A stretch of DNA of 64,000 nucleotides from Pseudomonadota bacterium (GTDB taxonomy: Bacteria > Pseudomonadota > Gammaproteobacteria > Steroidobacterales > Steroidobacteraceae), in contig JADJBE010000005.1 of NCBI GenBank assembly GCA_016703895.1, forward strand, positions 1 through 64,000, given 5' to 3'. Below, piece by piece: positions 54,105 through 62,918 of the stretch (positions within the stretch are counted from its first letter, which is position 1; the number at the start of each line of letters is the position of its first letter). The notes beneath the pieces are model-generated. The model ran no database searches, was not told the DNA's origin, and saw nothing but the letters and a program-made list of their open reading frames with translations. A program made the translations under genes and the position numbers.

Positions 54105-55109
54105 TTACTCGCTACCAAAAGTGCGTTGCAGCGTCCGGACCTGGCCGCTCTGCTCGCGAAACAAAACACTGTACAGAACGAACTCGGTAGTGCCAATACG
54201 CACCGTGCTCGTCAACAGGAAATAGCTGGACTTCTCATCGATACGACTGTCCACTCGCGCCTTGTCCGCAGGGTTTGCGCTCAGCATGCTGGCCAGATAG
54301 GCACTACGGTCCGGAAAGCAATCGCGTCCACGGTTCGGCGTTGGGTCATTCTGCTGGAAGTTGTTCTGACCGTCCGCAAGCGTTGCATCCAGTACCACGC
54401 CCCAGGCCGTGCAGATATTCACCTTGCTATCGTTAGGCAGTGCAGTGACATAGGGCGCCAGCCGCTTATAACGTTCAGCGCCGAAGCCTGGCAGTGCCAA
54501 CAACTCACTGGTGCTGGTGATAAAGGTGTTAGGCGGGCGGTAAGCGGGCGTTTGAGCGAGATACAGTGCGTCCTCGCCACCGCTAGCGCTCGCTGCAATA
54601 TCCGAGTCGAGCCAATCGACCAACAGATCCGCCCACTTCGGCTCGAGGTCGAGCTGTTGCAGTAACTGTTGGAACTCTTTGACGACGCCAGGATCGGCGA
54701 CGAACGCATTTGCCGCCTGGTCAAACACGACTAACGAATTGAGATTGAATCGGCCCTGCAGATCCTCGAGCTGGCCCGCGATCCAGATCCCAGTGTCCTC
54801 GATTTCAACTGGACCGAAAGGCCTTGTCCAAACTTGGCCACTCGGTAGAGTTTCGCTGGCATTGTCCTTCAACGAGGTCTCGAGCGCCAAAGCGGCCAGC
54901 GACTCCGCGGCGAGCCCAGCCTGCAGCGCTTGGTCCAGCGCGAAGGTGGCGGCGGCACGCCGCGCGGCCATCGCTTTGTTGTAAGTGATTGCGGCAGCAA
55001 GTACGGTGGCGATCGCGAACAGCACGATCGCCGTGAGCAGGGCGATGCCACGCTGTTGTCTGTAGGTGGCGGACCGACCCCGCGCTCGCGCAGCAACGCG
55101 CGGGCTCAC
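54105..55109 (-). CDS. gspK: Type II secretion system minor pseudopilin K
   Basis: From GTG 55109, which overlaps the gspJ stop, the protein has 334 residues. The leader ends RQQRG|IALLTAIVLFAIATVLAAAI; the absence of Glu5 after the cleavage site is normal for GspK. The large globular domain includes LEDLQGRFNLNSLV and TSTSELLALPGFGAERYKRLAPYVTALP. GspK caps the pseudopilus tip with GspI and GspJ. A longer upstream frame is antisense-like and rejected. Confidence 0.92.
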   Translation of the reverse strand: MSPRVAARARGRSATYRQQRGIALLTAIVLFAIATVLAAAITYNKAMAARRAAATFALDQALQAGLAAESLAALALETSLKDNASETLPSGQVWTRPFGPVEIEDTGIWIAGQLEDLQGRFNLNSLVVFDQAANAFVADPGVVKEFQQLLQQLDLEPKWADLLVDWLDSDIAASASGGEDALYLAQTPAYRPPNTFITSTSELLALPGFGAERYKRLAPYVTALPNDSKVNICTAWGVVLDATLADGQNNFQQNDPTPNRGRDCFPDRSAYLASMLSANPADKARVDSRIDEKSSYFLLTSTVRIGTTEFVLYSVLFREQSGQVRTLQRTFGSE

Positions 55110-55768
55110 GAAGCTACCTCGAACACCCGCATGATCCGGCCCCAGTCCTCGAGATCGAGTGTCACTTCGATCGCCGCTGGCCGCGTGCGCAATGCCAGAT
55201 CCGCATTGGCCGGCGTGACAGCGCCGACCGTGGTGCTGGCAGGCCAGTCGTTGCGCCACGAGCGGTTGGTCGGGTCCAGGTAACGAAACTCGACCGCACG
55301 CACACCCTCGAGCAGCAACCGTCGTCGTGGCACGGCATTCAGTGCCGGATCGAGCGATAGCCAGTGCTCGCGCATGAACTCACCGTTCACGAGCGTGTAG
55401 CGCACGCGTTGCTGGGCAGCGCGCTGCGCGCCAGCCGGATTCGACCAGCCACCGCGCGAAAACACCAGTAGATAGTCGCCTGTCCGGCCGCTCTGGATAG
55501 CCGGCTGTAGATCACCATTGCCAGCGAGATCGCGCGCCGGACGCGCCACGACCTGCGCAAGGTCCTGTGACAGCACTCGCATTGTGCGTTGTACCGCGGT
55601 CAATCGATTCTGCGCCGCTTCGAGGCCTTCGCGATCGTTCAGTGCTTGATTGATGCCCGCATAGCCAATTGCGAACATGATCGCTGCTATTGCCACCGCC
55701 ACCAGGATCTCGATCAACGTGAAACCACGCTGCCGCGAGCTCTTTGATTTCAGTCGAGCGGCGCTCAT
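55106..55768 (-). CDS. gspJ: Type II secretion system minor pseudopilin J
   Basis: The 220-residue prepilin-like protein has the leader/cleavage sequence SRQRG|FTLIEILVAVAIAAIMFAIGYAGINQAL with Glu5 present. The body includes LSQDLAQVVARPARD and VRAVEFRYLDPTNRSWRNDWP, usual GspJ blocks. It belongs to the tip complex of the pseudopilus. Its ATG overlaps the gspI stop. Confidence 0.93.
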   Translation of the reverse strand: MSAARLKSKSSRQRGFTLIEILVAVAIAAIMFAIGYAGINQALNDREGLEAAQNRLTAVQRTMRVLSQDLAQVVARPARDLAGNGDLQPAIQSGRTGDYLLVFSRGGWSNPAGAQRAAQQRVRYTLVNGEFMREHWLSLDPALNAVPRRRLLLEGVRAVEFRYLDPTNRSWRNDWPASTTVGAVTPANADLALRTRPAAIEVTLDLEDWGRIMRVFEVAS

Positions 55769-56337
55769 TCGGTCGGCGCTCCACCCGGTGGCGGCAGGGG
55801 AACCGGCGTACCTGGCTGACCAGGGTTGTTAGGTAGGCCACCCGGCGTACCGGGTTGCGCCGGACTGCCCGGCGCGTTGGCTGGCTGCAAGCTACCCCAC
55901 ACGGGTCCGATTGGCGTACTGGGGATCCGCACGGCGGTGCCCATCACACCGGTCACCGTTGCGGTCCAGTTTACGTCCTCATCCTTTGCGTCTGCGGCGG
56001 CGGCAACACCACCCTCTGCGAGGCGCCGTGCCGACACATCGATCTTGAACATGCCGTCGAACGGCAGTCGCTCAACCGTCTGGCGCCAGGCGTAGCGGCG
56101 ACCCGCGTAGTCGGTCTCGCCCGCGGTTACGCCGCGCCCCGGGACGCTGCCGCTGACGCGCGTCTCGGTCAGTTTGTTGAGCGCCACCCATTGGGCAAAG
56201 GTGCGATCGCGCAGGTAGTCTGTATTGCTTGCCGCCGAGGTGACCGCACCTAACAAGGCACCGATCGATAGCACCACGATCGCCAGTGCCACGATCACCT
56301 CGATGAGAGTGAAGCCGCGCTGCGAGGATTGCGTCAT
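55765..56337 (-). CDS. gspI: Type II secretion system minor pseudopilin I, with proline/glycine-rich extension
   Basis: The 190-residue protein has leader SSQRG|FTLIEVIVALAIVVLSIGALLGAV and the block FAQWVALNKLTETRV followed by YAGRRYAWRQTVERLP, matching GspI (about 125 residues in E. coli-type systems). Here the C-terminus is lengthened by about 45 residues rich in Pro and Gly (NAPGSPAQPGTPGGLPNNPG; APTE end). That tail is unusual and could be a flexible surface on the pseudopilus tip. ATGA overlap with gspH. Confidence 0.9.
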   Translation of the reverse strand: MTQSSQRGFTLIEVIVALAIVVLSIGALLGAVTSAASNTDYLRDRTFAQWVALNKLTETRVSGSVPGRGVTAGETDYAGRRYAWRQTVERLPFDGMFKIDVSARRLAEGGVAAAADAKDEDVNWTATVTGVMGTAVRIPSTPIGPVWGSLQPANAPGSPAQPGTPGGLPNNPGQPGTPVPLPPPGGAPTE

Positions 56338-56915
56338 GTGGCTGGTTTCCCGGGATGGTCGGTCTGCAAGGCGCCGTTTTCGTCGCTCCAGACTTTGCCT
56401 TCTGGGCCTTCACCATCGCGCTGCAGCTGGAATTCGAACGAGCTCATGTCACCACTACCAAAGACGATGACTTGCGGCGCAAACTCCTGCAGGTCTTTCT
56501 CTTCCTTCGGCTCATCGAGGACCACTTTTCGACCGTCGACCACCAGCGTTGGCACCAGGCCGGCCGGCAGCTCGCGTCGACCGAGTGCATCATCTTCATC
56601 GACGGCACGCCAAGCCTGGCCACGTACATCAAAGGTTACGAATTCGTAACCCGCCGCATCGACACGCAGACCGTATTCACGAGTCTGTAGCTCGGACTGC
56701 TCACGGACGTAGTCGAGAAGCGCATAGACACGGTCGGTTTCGCGCTCGAGTTGCCGATCACGCTTCTCGCCCGTGAACGCGATCAGTGCCCCGGCCGAGA
56801 TGAGCCCAATAATGACCACGACGACCAGGATCTCGACCAGCGTGAAGCCGGCCGAGGTGCGCGCGAGGCGCAGCGAGTCGACGTTACTCCAGGTTCCAGT
56901 TACCGATGTCGGCAT
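56334..56915 (-). CDS. gspH: Type II secretion system minor pseudopilin H
   Basis: The prepilin-like protein has the cleavage region ARTSAG|FTLVEILVVVVIIGLISAGALIAFTG and later REQSELQTREYGLRVDAAGYEFVTFD, typical GspH. From ATG 56915 it would have 193 residues and overlap gspG by 32 bases. A CTG at 56873 would give a short leader (LRLARTSAG) just after the gspG stop. The true start is therefore uncertain; the mature protein is not. It is a minor pseudopilin between the GspG shaft and the tip. Confidence 0.88.
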   Translation of the reverse strand: MPTSVTGTWSNVDSLRLARTSAGFTLVEILVVVVIIGLISAGALIAFTGEKRDRQLERETDRVYALLDYVREQSELQTREYGLRVDAAGYEFVTFDVRGQAWRAVDEDDALGRRELPAGLVPTLVVDGRKVVLDEPKEEKDLQEFAPQVIVFGSGDMSSFEFQLQRDGEGPEGKVWSDENGALQTDHPGKPAT

Positions 56916-57357
56916 TGACGCCTTCGCCGCCTTCGGCCGCATCGGCGCCCTGCGAGAAGATGTCCACCTCGCCGCCACGCGTCCCCGGATAGACGTATTG
57001 ATAGTCGTTACCCCACGGATCTTTGTTGACGCGCTTGATATAGCCGCCCTCGCGCCAGTTGCGCACGGATGGATCATTGGGATTCTGAGCCAGGGCTTTC
57101 AGCCCCTGATCAGTGGTTGGGTATTTGAAGTTATCCAGGCGATACATGGTGAGCGCGGTTTCCATCGCTTGAATATCCTGCCGCGCCTTGGCCACACGGG
57201 CATCATCGACGCGCCCCATGAACTGCGGCACGATGACAGCCGCCAGCAAACCGATGATGATGACCACCACCATGATCTCAATGAGCGTGAAACCGCGATT
57301 GCGCCCTCGCACAGAAAACGCCTTACGCATGGCAGTCGCGGTGAGCCGCATAGTCAT
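56884..57357 (-). CDS. gspG: Type II secretion system major pseudopilin G
   Basis: From ATG 57357 (GGAG box six bases upstream) the protein has 157 residues. Leader: GRNRG|FTLIEIMVVVIIIGLLAAVIVPQFMGRVDDARVAKARQDIQAMETAL. The calcium-binding C-terminal region includes DPWGNDYQYVYPGTRGGEVDIFSQGAD. GspG polymerises to form the pseudopilus. It is the first gene of the gspG-N operon and is divergent, with a 34-base gap, from the rhombosortase gene. Confidence 0.95.
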   Translation of the reverse strand: MTMRLTATAMRKAFSVRGRNRGFTLIEIMVVVIIIGLLAAVIVPQFMGRVDDARVAKARQDIQAMETALTMYRLDNFKYPTTDQGLKALAQNPNDPSVRNWREGGYIKRVNKDPWGNDYQYVYPGTRGGEVDIFSQGADAAEGGEGVNADIGNWNLE

Positions 57358-57391
57358 ACCGATCTCCAACAAGCTGAGTGAATCATAGCAA

Positions 57392-58006
57392 ATGAACGTG
57401 ACGCCACCCGTGACGGGGTTTGCAGGGTTTTTGAAGTCGCTCAACGGCGACGGGCGCCATGGGCTGACATTGCTGGCACTGCTCGGGCTGGTGCTGCTTT
57501 TGGCGATATGGGGCGACGGCGCTCGAGCGCTGCTGCGGTATGACCGTGCGGCGCTGGAATCGTTCCAGCTGTACCGGCCCCTGACCGCCCACCAGGTGCA
57601 CCTCGACTGGGAACACGCGATCCTGAATGGGCTCGGCCTGGTCCTGATGTGGGCGCTGTTTGCGCGCGATTACAGCGCCTGGCGTTGGCTCGCCATCTGG
57701 CTCAGCGCATCGCTCGCGGTGAGCGCAGGGCTGTGGTGGCTGTCGCCCCAGGTGGAGTGGTACGTCGGCGCGTCCGGCGCATTGCATGGCGTGCTGACGG
57801 CCGGAACGCTTGCCCACCTGAAACGACGCGATCTCGACGGCTGGATCTTGGCCGCGTTCGTGGTCGCCAAGCTTGGCTACGAACAATGGCAGGGCGCCAT
57901 GCCGTTCGAGGCGAGCGGACTGACAATCAGTGCCGCGCATCTGTATGGCGCGATTGGCGGCCTGCTGGCGGCGCTGTTAGTGCGCTCCCGGCGCGAGCCG
58001 CTATAA
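57392..58006 (+). CDS. rrtA: Rhombosortase (rhomboid-family intramembrane protease)
   Basis: The 204-residue membrane protein has about six helices with the rhombosortase catalytic features: VEWYVGASGALHGVLTAG (Ser in GASG, about 124-141) and SAAHLYGAIGG (catalytic His, about 180-190). HQVHLDWEHAILNGLGL is the N-terminal motif. Rhombosortases cleave GlyGly-CTERM tails of proteins exported by type II secretion, which fits the neighbouring gspG-N operon. No GlyGly-CTERM substrate is in the window. It is followed by fabD after 9 bases. Confidence 0.9.
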   Translation: MNVTPPVTGFAGFLKSLNGDGRHGLTLLALLGLVLLLAIWGDGARALLRYDRAALESFQLYRPLTAHQVHLDWEHAILNGLGLVLMWALFARDYSAWRWLAIWLSASLAVSAGLWWLSPQVEWYVGASGALHGVLTAGTLAHLKRRDLDGWILAAFVVAKLGYEQWQGAMPFEASGLTISAAHLYGAIGGLLAALLVRSRREPL

Positions 58007-58015
58007 TCTTGCCGC

Positions 58016-58978
58016 ATGTCTATTGCATTTGTGTTTCCGGGGCAGGGCTCCCAGTCGATCGGCATGCTGAGCGAACTGGCGGCCGAGCATCCAACCGTTG
58101 CTGCCACCTTTGCCGAAGCCTCGTCTGCGCTGGGCTCCGACCTCTGGAATCTGGTGCAGCGGGGGCCGTCCGAGTCACTCAATGCCACTGAGCGCACGCA
58201 ACCGGCGATGTTGGCCGCTGGCATCGCCTGTTGGCGCGTCTGGCGCGAGCGTGGCGGTGCTGTACCAAGCCTGGTCACAGGCCACAGTCTGGGCGAGTTC
58301 ACGGCCTTGGTAGCCGCCGAGGCGCTGCCGTTTGCAGACTGTATCAAGCTGGTCGCCTTCCGAGGTCGGGCCATGCAGGAGGCGGTCCCGGTTGGCACCG
58401 GCGCCATGGCGGCCTTGTTAGGCCTGGACGATGCCGACGTAGTTGCCGCCTGTGCCGACGCCGCGCGCGAGGGTGGTGTGGCCGAGGCCGTCAATTTCAA
58501 TTCGCCCGGTCAGGTGGTAATCGCCGGCGATACCGACGCGGTGCAACGTGCGATCGATGCTGCCAAAGTGCGCGGTGCGAAGCGCGCCGTACTCTTGCCG
58601 GTCAGCGTGCCCTCACACAGTAGTTTGATGCGCAAGGCTGCGGAGCAACTGGCCGTCGTCCTCGCGGACTTGCCGTTTGCGACGCCAGCGATCGAGTTCC
58701 GCAGCGCCGTCGACGGGCAGCGCTACGCGCAGCCTGACGCGATCCGCGAGTTGCTCGGCCGACAATTGATGAGCCCGGTACAGTGGACCGATACCGTTCG
58801 CGGCCTGATCGACAGCGGCGCGACGCAGATCCTGGAATGTGGCCCGGGGCGCGTTCTCGTTGGACTCTGCCAGCGGATTGCTCGCGGCACGCCAACGAGC
58901 TGCGCCAGTCTCGAGACGCCGCCGCAGTTTGCAGCAGCACTGGCCGCCGCCGCTCCCGCCACCACCCGTAACCACTGA
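58016..58978 (+). CDS. fabD: Malonyl-CoA:ACP transacylase
   Basis: The 320-residue enzyme begins AFVFPGQGSQSIGML and has the nucleophile elbow VTGHSLGEFTAL with Ser at about 91, QEAVPVGTGAMAALLG, VNFNSPGQVVIAG, and VSVPSHSSLMRKAAEQL (catalytic His near 201). It loads malonyl groups on ACP for fatty-acid synthesis. It is the first fab gene here; plsX and fabH, common upstream neighbours, are replaced by the rhombosortase gene. fabG begins 10 bases later. Confidence 0.95.
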   Translation: MSIAFVFPGQGSQSIGMLSELAAEHPTVAATFAEASSALGSDLWNLVQRGPSESLNATERTQPAMLAAGIACWRVWRERGGAVPSLVTGHSLGEFTALVAAEALPFADCIKLVAFRGRAMQEAVPVGTGAMAALLGLDDADVVAACADAAREGGVAEAVNFNSPGQVVIAGDTDAVQRAIDAAKVRGAKRAVLLPVSVPSHSSLMRKAAEQLAVVLADLPFATPAIEFRSAVDGQRYAQPDAIRELLGRQLMSPVQWTDTVRGLIDSGATQILECGPGRVLVGLCQRIARGTPTSCASLETPPQFAAALAAAAPATTRNH

Positions 58979-58988
58979 GATCGACACC

Positions 58989-59729
58989 ATGCCTGACAAC
59001 GAAGTTGCACTCGTCACCGGTGCGTCGCGCGGTATCGGCCGTGCCATCGCCGTCACACTGGCCGAGGCGGGCATGCGCGTCATCGGCACCGCAACCTCTG
59101 CGAGCGGCGCAGAGGCAATCTCGGCCGCCCTGCAGAGCACCGCTGGCGGCGGTCGCGGGGCAGTGCTCAACGTCACCGACGGTGCCTCGATCGATGCCTT
59201 GGTTGGCGATCTGGAAGCCAGCAACGAACTGCCCACGGTACTGGTGAACAACGCTGCCGTGACACGCGACACATTGCTGTTGCGCATGAAGCCGGACGAC
59301 TGGGACGCGGTGATTGCAACCAACCTGACCGGCGTCTTCCGACTAACCAAGGCCTGTCTCAAGCGCATGCTGAAGGAGCGACGCGGCCGCATCGTGTCGA
59401 TCACCTCCATCGTCGGGGTCACCGGCAACGCCGGCCAGACCAACTACGCCGCGGCTAAGGCGGGCCTGATCGGTTTCTCCAAATCACTGGCCAAAGAGGT
59501 CGCGTCCCGCGGCATCACTGTCAATACTGTTGCGCCGGGTTTCATCGACACCGACATGACCCGCGCCCTGACCGACGAGCAGCGCAAATCACTTGCTAGC
59601 CAGATTCCCATGGCGCGTTTCGGATCACCTGCGGATGTTGCGGCGACCGTGCAGTTTCTCTGCTCGCCGCAGGCCGGCTACATCACCGGCGAGACGCTGC
59701 ATGTCAACGGCGGCATGTACATGCCGTGA
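58989..59729 (+). CDS. fabG: 3-oxoacyl-ACP reductase
   Basis: The 246-residue SDR starts at ATG 58989. EVALVTGASRGIGRAIAVTLAEAG (5-28) binds NADPH. VLVNNAAVTRDTLLLRMKPDDWDAVIATNLTGVF, IVSITSIVGVTGNAGQTNYAAAKAGLIGFSKSLAKEV (catalytic Ser/Tyr/Lys) and VNTVAPGFIDTDMT are classic FabG. It reduces beta-ketoacyl-ACP. Position between fabD and acpP confirms the role. Confidence 0.97.
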   Translation: MPDNEVALVTGASRGIGRAIAVTLAEAGMRVIGTATSASGAEAISAALQSTAGGGRGAVLNVTDGASIDALVGDLEASNELPTVLVNNAAVTRDTLLLRMKPDDWDAVIATNLTGVFRLTKACLKRMLKERRGRIVSITSIVGVTGNAGQTNYAAAKAGLIGFSKSLAKEVASRGITVNTVAPGFIDTDMTRALTDEQRKSLASQIPMARFGSPADVAATVQFLCSPQAGYITGETLHVNGGMYMP

Positions 59730-59914
59730 AACGCAGCTGACCGGTGCCGCGTATTTCGGTCGTAAAGCAATGAAATTGCAAATAAACTCGTGCCATAGCT
59801 GGGTTAACGTAGCCGTTGGCGCGGGCTTGCCCTACAATACCGTTCGCGTGGGGTCGCAGAACTACAATGCTTGCGGCATTCACGCGCATACCGTCACTTG
59901 AGGACAGACAACAA

Positions 59915-60154
59915 ATGAGTACTGTGGAACAGCAGGTCAAGGCGATCGTTGCCGAGCAGCTGGGCGTCAAGGCCGAGCAAGTCGTTAGCGAAGCATCTTT
60001 CGTCGATGATCTTGGCGCTGATTCGCTCGACACCGTCGAGCTCGTGATGGCACTCGAAGAAGAGTTTGAGATCGAGATCCCGGACGAGGACGCCGAGAAG
60101 ATCACGACCGTGCAGCAGGCGATCACCTACATCTCGGATCGACGCAAGTCCTGA
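59915..60154 (+). CDS. acpP: Acyl carrier protein
   Basis: The 79-residue acidic protein starts at ATG 59915 with a GAGGA box. [41 protein letters not shown] is canonical, with the phosphopantetheine serine at residue 37 (GADSLD). It carries growing acyl chains as thioesters. The 185-base gap before it is the largest in the window and probably holds its own promoter, as is common for acpP; TACAAT at 59833-59838 is a possible -10 box, but I see no convincing -35. Confidence 0.97.
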   Translation: MSTVEQQVKAIVAEQLGVKAEQVVSEASFVDDLGADSLDTVELVMALEEEFEIEIPDEDAEKITTVQQAITYISDRRKS

Positions 60155-60239
60155 CAATCCCCCTGCGGGTGCAGAGCATCGCCAACCCCAGGGCAGCGGC
60201 GCTTGGCCCCGCCTCGCAATCTTTAAGAGAGGGCACCCC

Positions 60240-61487
60240 GTGTCCAAGCGCCGTGTTGTCGTAACCGGTCTCGGTATCGTCTCGCCACTCGGCTCGACGG
60301 TCGAGACCGTTTGGGCGTCGGTGCTTGCCGGGCGCAGTGGCATTGTGCCGATCTCAACGTTCGATGCGTCGATGTTCAACACGCGCTTCGCGGGTGCCGT
60401 ACAAGGATTTGAAGTCGCCGACTATCTGTCAGCCAAGGAAGCGCGGCGGATGGACCCTTTCATGCACTACGGCATGGGCGCCGGCGTGCAGGCGATGACC
60501 GACTCCGGGCTCGACCTGCCGAGGACGAACCTCGAGCGCTGCGGCGCTGTGATGGGCTCCGGCATCGGCGGTCTGGCCGGCATCGAAGCGGAAGTCACTA
60601 CCTGGAATGCCACTCGTAACCCGAAGAAGATTTCGCCGTTCTACATTCCCAGCACCATCATCAATATGGTGTCGGGCCATCTGTCGATCCGCTATGGCCT
60701 GAAAGGGCCCAACCTGGCAATCGTGACCGCCTGCACGACGTCGACCCATGCCGTGGGTGTGGCGCATCGATGTATCCAATATGGTGACGCCGACGTGATG
60801 ATCGCCGGTGGTTCGGAGATGGCCAGCACACCCACCGCCCTGGGTGGCTTCAGTCAGGCGCGGGCGCTGTCGGAGCGCAACGACGCACCCACCGAAGCCA
60901 GTCGGCCGTGGGACAAGGACCGCGACGGTTTTGTCATGGGCGACGGTGGCGGGGCCCTGTTGCTCGAGGAACTCGACCATGCCAAGGCGCGCGGCGCGCG
61001 TATCTATGCGGAAGTCGTCGGCTTCGGGATGAGTGGCGACGCGCACCACATCACGGCGCCATTGGAAGATGGTGACGGCGCGCGCCTCGCGATGGCAGCC
61101 GCGCTACGCGATGCCCAGCTCAACCCAGACCAAGTGCAGCACGTCAACGCCCATGCGACCTCCACGCCCCTTGGCGACGTTGCCGAGACGACCGCACTGA
61201 AGCGTGCTTTCGGCGACCACGCCTACAAACTAGCGGTCAGTGGTACAAAATCCATGACTGGCCACTTGTTAGGCGCTGCGGGTGCGGTCGAGGCGATCTT
61301 CTCAGTGCTCGCCATCCGCGACCAGGTGGCACCACCAACCATCAATCTGCAGGCGGCGGATGCGGGCTGCGATCTCGACTACGTGCCCAACACGGCGCGC
61401 CAGTTGGCAATTGACGCCGTGCTGTCCAACTCGTTCGGCTTTGGTGGCACCAACGGCACGCTGGTTTTCCGCCGCTACACGAGCTGA
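60240..61487 (+). CDS. fabF: 3-oxoacyl-ACP synthase II
   Basis: From GTG 60240 (AGAGAGGG box upstream) the protein has 415 residues. [24 protein letters not shown] starts it. The active-site cysteine lies in [13 protein letters not shown], and the two histidines in [12 protein letters not shown] and [28 protein letters not shown] ends it. It elongates acyl-ACP with malonyl-ACP. The nucleophile loop reads ACTTS rather than the usual ACATS. pabB follows after 6 bases. Confidence 0.97.
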   Translation: MSKRRVVVTGLGIVSPLGSTVETVWASVLAGRSGIVPISTFDASMFNTRFAGAVQGFEVADYLSAKEARRMDPFMHYGMGAGVQAMTDSGLDLPRTNLERCGAVMGSGIGGLAGIEAEVTTWNATRNPKKISPFYIPSTIINMVSGHLSIRYGLKGPNLAIVTACTTSTHAVGVAHRCIQYGDADVMIAGGSEMASTPTALGGFSQARALSERNDAPTEASRPWDKDRDGFVMGDGGGALLLEELDHAKARGARIYAEVVGFGMSGDAHHITAPLEDGDGARLAMAAALRDAQLNPDQVQHVNAHATSTPLGDVAETTALKRAFGDHAYKLAVSGTKSMTGHLLGAAGAVEAIFSVLAIRDQVAPPTINLQAADAGCDLDYVPNTARQLAIDAVLSNSFGFGGTNGTLVFRRYTS

Positions 61488-61493
61488 GCCCCG

Positions 61494-62918
61494 ATGACCG
61501 CACGCACGGCGCGCGGTGTGCCACGAGTGCAAGAGATCAGCGCTTCTGCCAGCATGATGCGCACCTTGGCGGGCCGCTGGCCAGACAAGTACCCGGCGTT
61601 ACTGGAAAGCGTGGCCGCTGGCGAGCGTGCGCGCTTCAGCATCCTGTTCGGCACACCGTCCGCAGCGCTCTGGCGGACGCCCGCCGACGGCGTCTTTCAC
61701 GATGGCGAGCCACTCGGAAGCGCCACTTTTTTCGGCACGTTGCAACGTCTAAGCAGCGCCATGCCGCGCTCTGCCAGCGCCACCACGCCAGACGGCACGC
61801 GCCTGCCGTTCTGTGGTGGCTGGCTAGTGTTGCTAGGCTATGAGCTTGCTAACGAAGTCGAGCCCGTTCTGACACTGCCACGCTCGCGCTTGCCATTCGA
61901 TGCACTCGCGCTGCAGATCAGCATCGCAGTCATCTGGGACCACCGTAGTCAACGCTTGTACGCGGTGGCAGCAGCAGAGCGCCACGACCTCATCGATGGG
62001 CTATGTGAGGACATCCTTACCTGTCAATCGAGCCTGCAAGCTGGACGCCTGCAGCCAGACTTTTCCGCAGATGCCACGCAGACCTTTGCTATTCACGAAG
62101 AGCCGCCGCAGCTGTTCCTCGAGCGCGTCGCGCGCGCCAAGGATTACATTGCCGCCGGAGACGTCTATCAAGCTAACTTGTCGCGCGCGTGGCGTTCGCG
62201 CCAGCCGCGGGGTGTTAGCATAGTCGAGCTCTACGAACGACTGTGCGCGAGCAATCCGGCACCTTTCGCCGCACTGGTGCAATGGCAGGGCGTGGCGATC
62301 GTTTCCTCATCCCCGGAGCGCCTGCTGCAACTCGATGGCCGCGAGATCAGTACACGCCCGATCGCTGGTACTCGGCGCCGCGCCGAAGGCGCGGACTCGC
62401 AGGATGATGCCGCCGATCGCGAGGCGCTCGTGGCACACCCAAAGGAGCGCGCCGAGCACATCATGTTGATTGACTTGGAGCGCAACGATCTCGGTCGGGT
62501 TTGCGAGGCGGGCAGTGTCACGGTGGATGAGTTGATGGTGATCGAGTCCTACGCACATGTGCACCATATCGTTTCGAACGTGCGCGGCAGACTGCGGGCG
62601 GACGTCACACCGATCGATGCCTTGTTGGCCGTCTTTCCTGGCGGCACGATTACCGGCTGCCCCAAGATAAGATGCATGCAGATCATCGCGGCGCTCGAAC
62701 AAGAAGGACGAGGCTTTTATACCGGTTCACTCGGCTATCTGAGTGCGGACGGCCAAGCGGACTTCAATATCTTGATTCGGACGCTGACCATCCACGCCGA
62801 CGAGATCGAGTTGCGCGCGGGAGCAGGGATCGTGGCGGACTCGATACCAGAACAAGAGCTGGCGGAAACTCGCGCCAAAGCGCACGGCCTCCTGCTGGCG
62901 CTGGAACACGTGTCGTGA
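61494..62918 (+). CDS. pabB: Aminodeoxychorismate synthase component I
   Basis: The 474-residue chorismate-binding enzyme has ARAKDYIAAGDVYQANLSRAW (about 212-232), PIAGTRRRAEG (about 289-299), KERAEHIMLIDLERNDLGRVC and GTITGCPKIRCMQIIAALEQEGRGFYTGSLGYLSADGQADFNILIRTL. It makes 4-amino-4-deoxychorismate for folate, with a PabA glutaminase encoded elsewhere. PIAGT has Ala where E. coli PabB has a Lys (PIKGT); TrpE-type enzymes also have Ala, so assignment rests on pabC next door. The stop overlaps the pabC GTG. Confidence 0.9.
   Translation: MTARTARGVPRVQEISASASMMRTLAGRWPDKYPALLESVAAGERARFSILFGTPSAALWRTPADGVFHDGEPLGSATFFGTLQRLSSAMPRSASATTPDGTRLPFCGGWLVLLGYELANEVEPVLTLPRSRLPFDALALQISIAVIWDHRSQRLYAVAAAERHDLIDGLCEDILTCQSSLQAGRLQPDFSADATQTFAIHEEPPQLFLERVARAKDYIAAGDVYQANLSRAWRSRQPRGVSIVELYERLCASNPAPFAALVQWQGVAIVSSSPERLLQLDGREISTRPIAGTRRRAEGADSQDDAADREALVAHPKERAEHIMLIDLERNDLGRVCEAGSVTVDELMVIESYAHVHHIVSNVRGRLRADVTPIDALLAVFPGGTITGCPKIRCMQIIAALEQEGRGFYTGSLGYLSADGQADFNILIRTLTIHADEIELRAGAGIVADSIPEQELAETRAKAHGLLLALEHVS

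Noticed and set aside
53343..54665. 440-residue open frame on the plus strand
   Set aside because: It is antisense to gspL and gspK. GC-rich codon bias commonly opens this frame, and its composition (R, Q, H-rich) is shadow-like.
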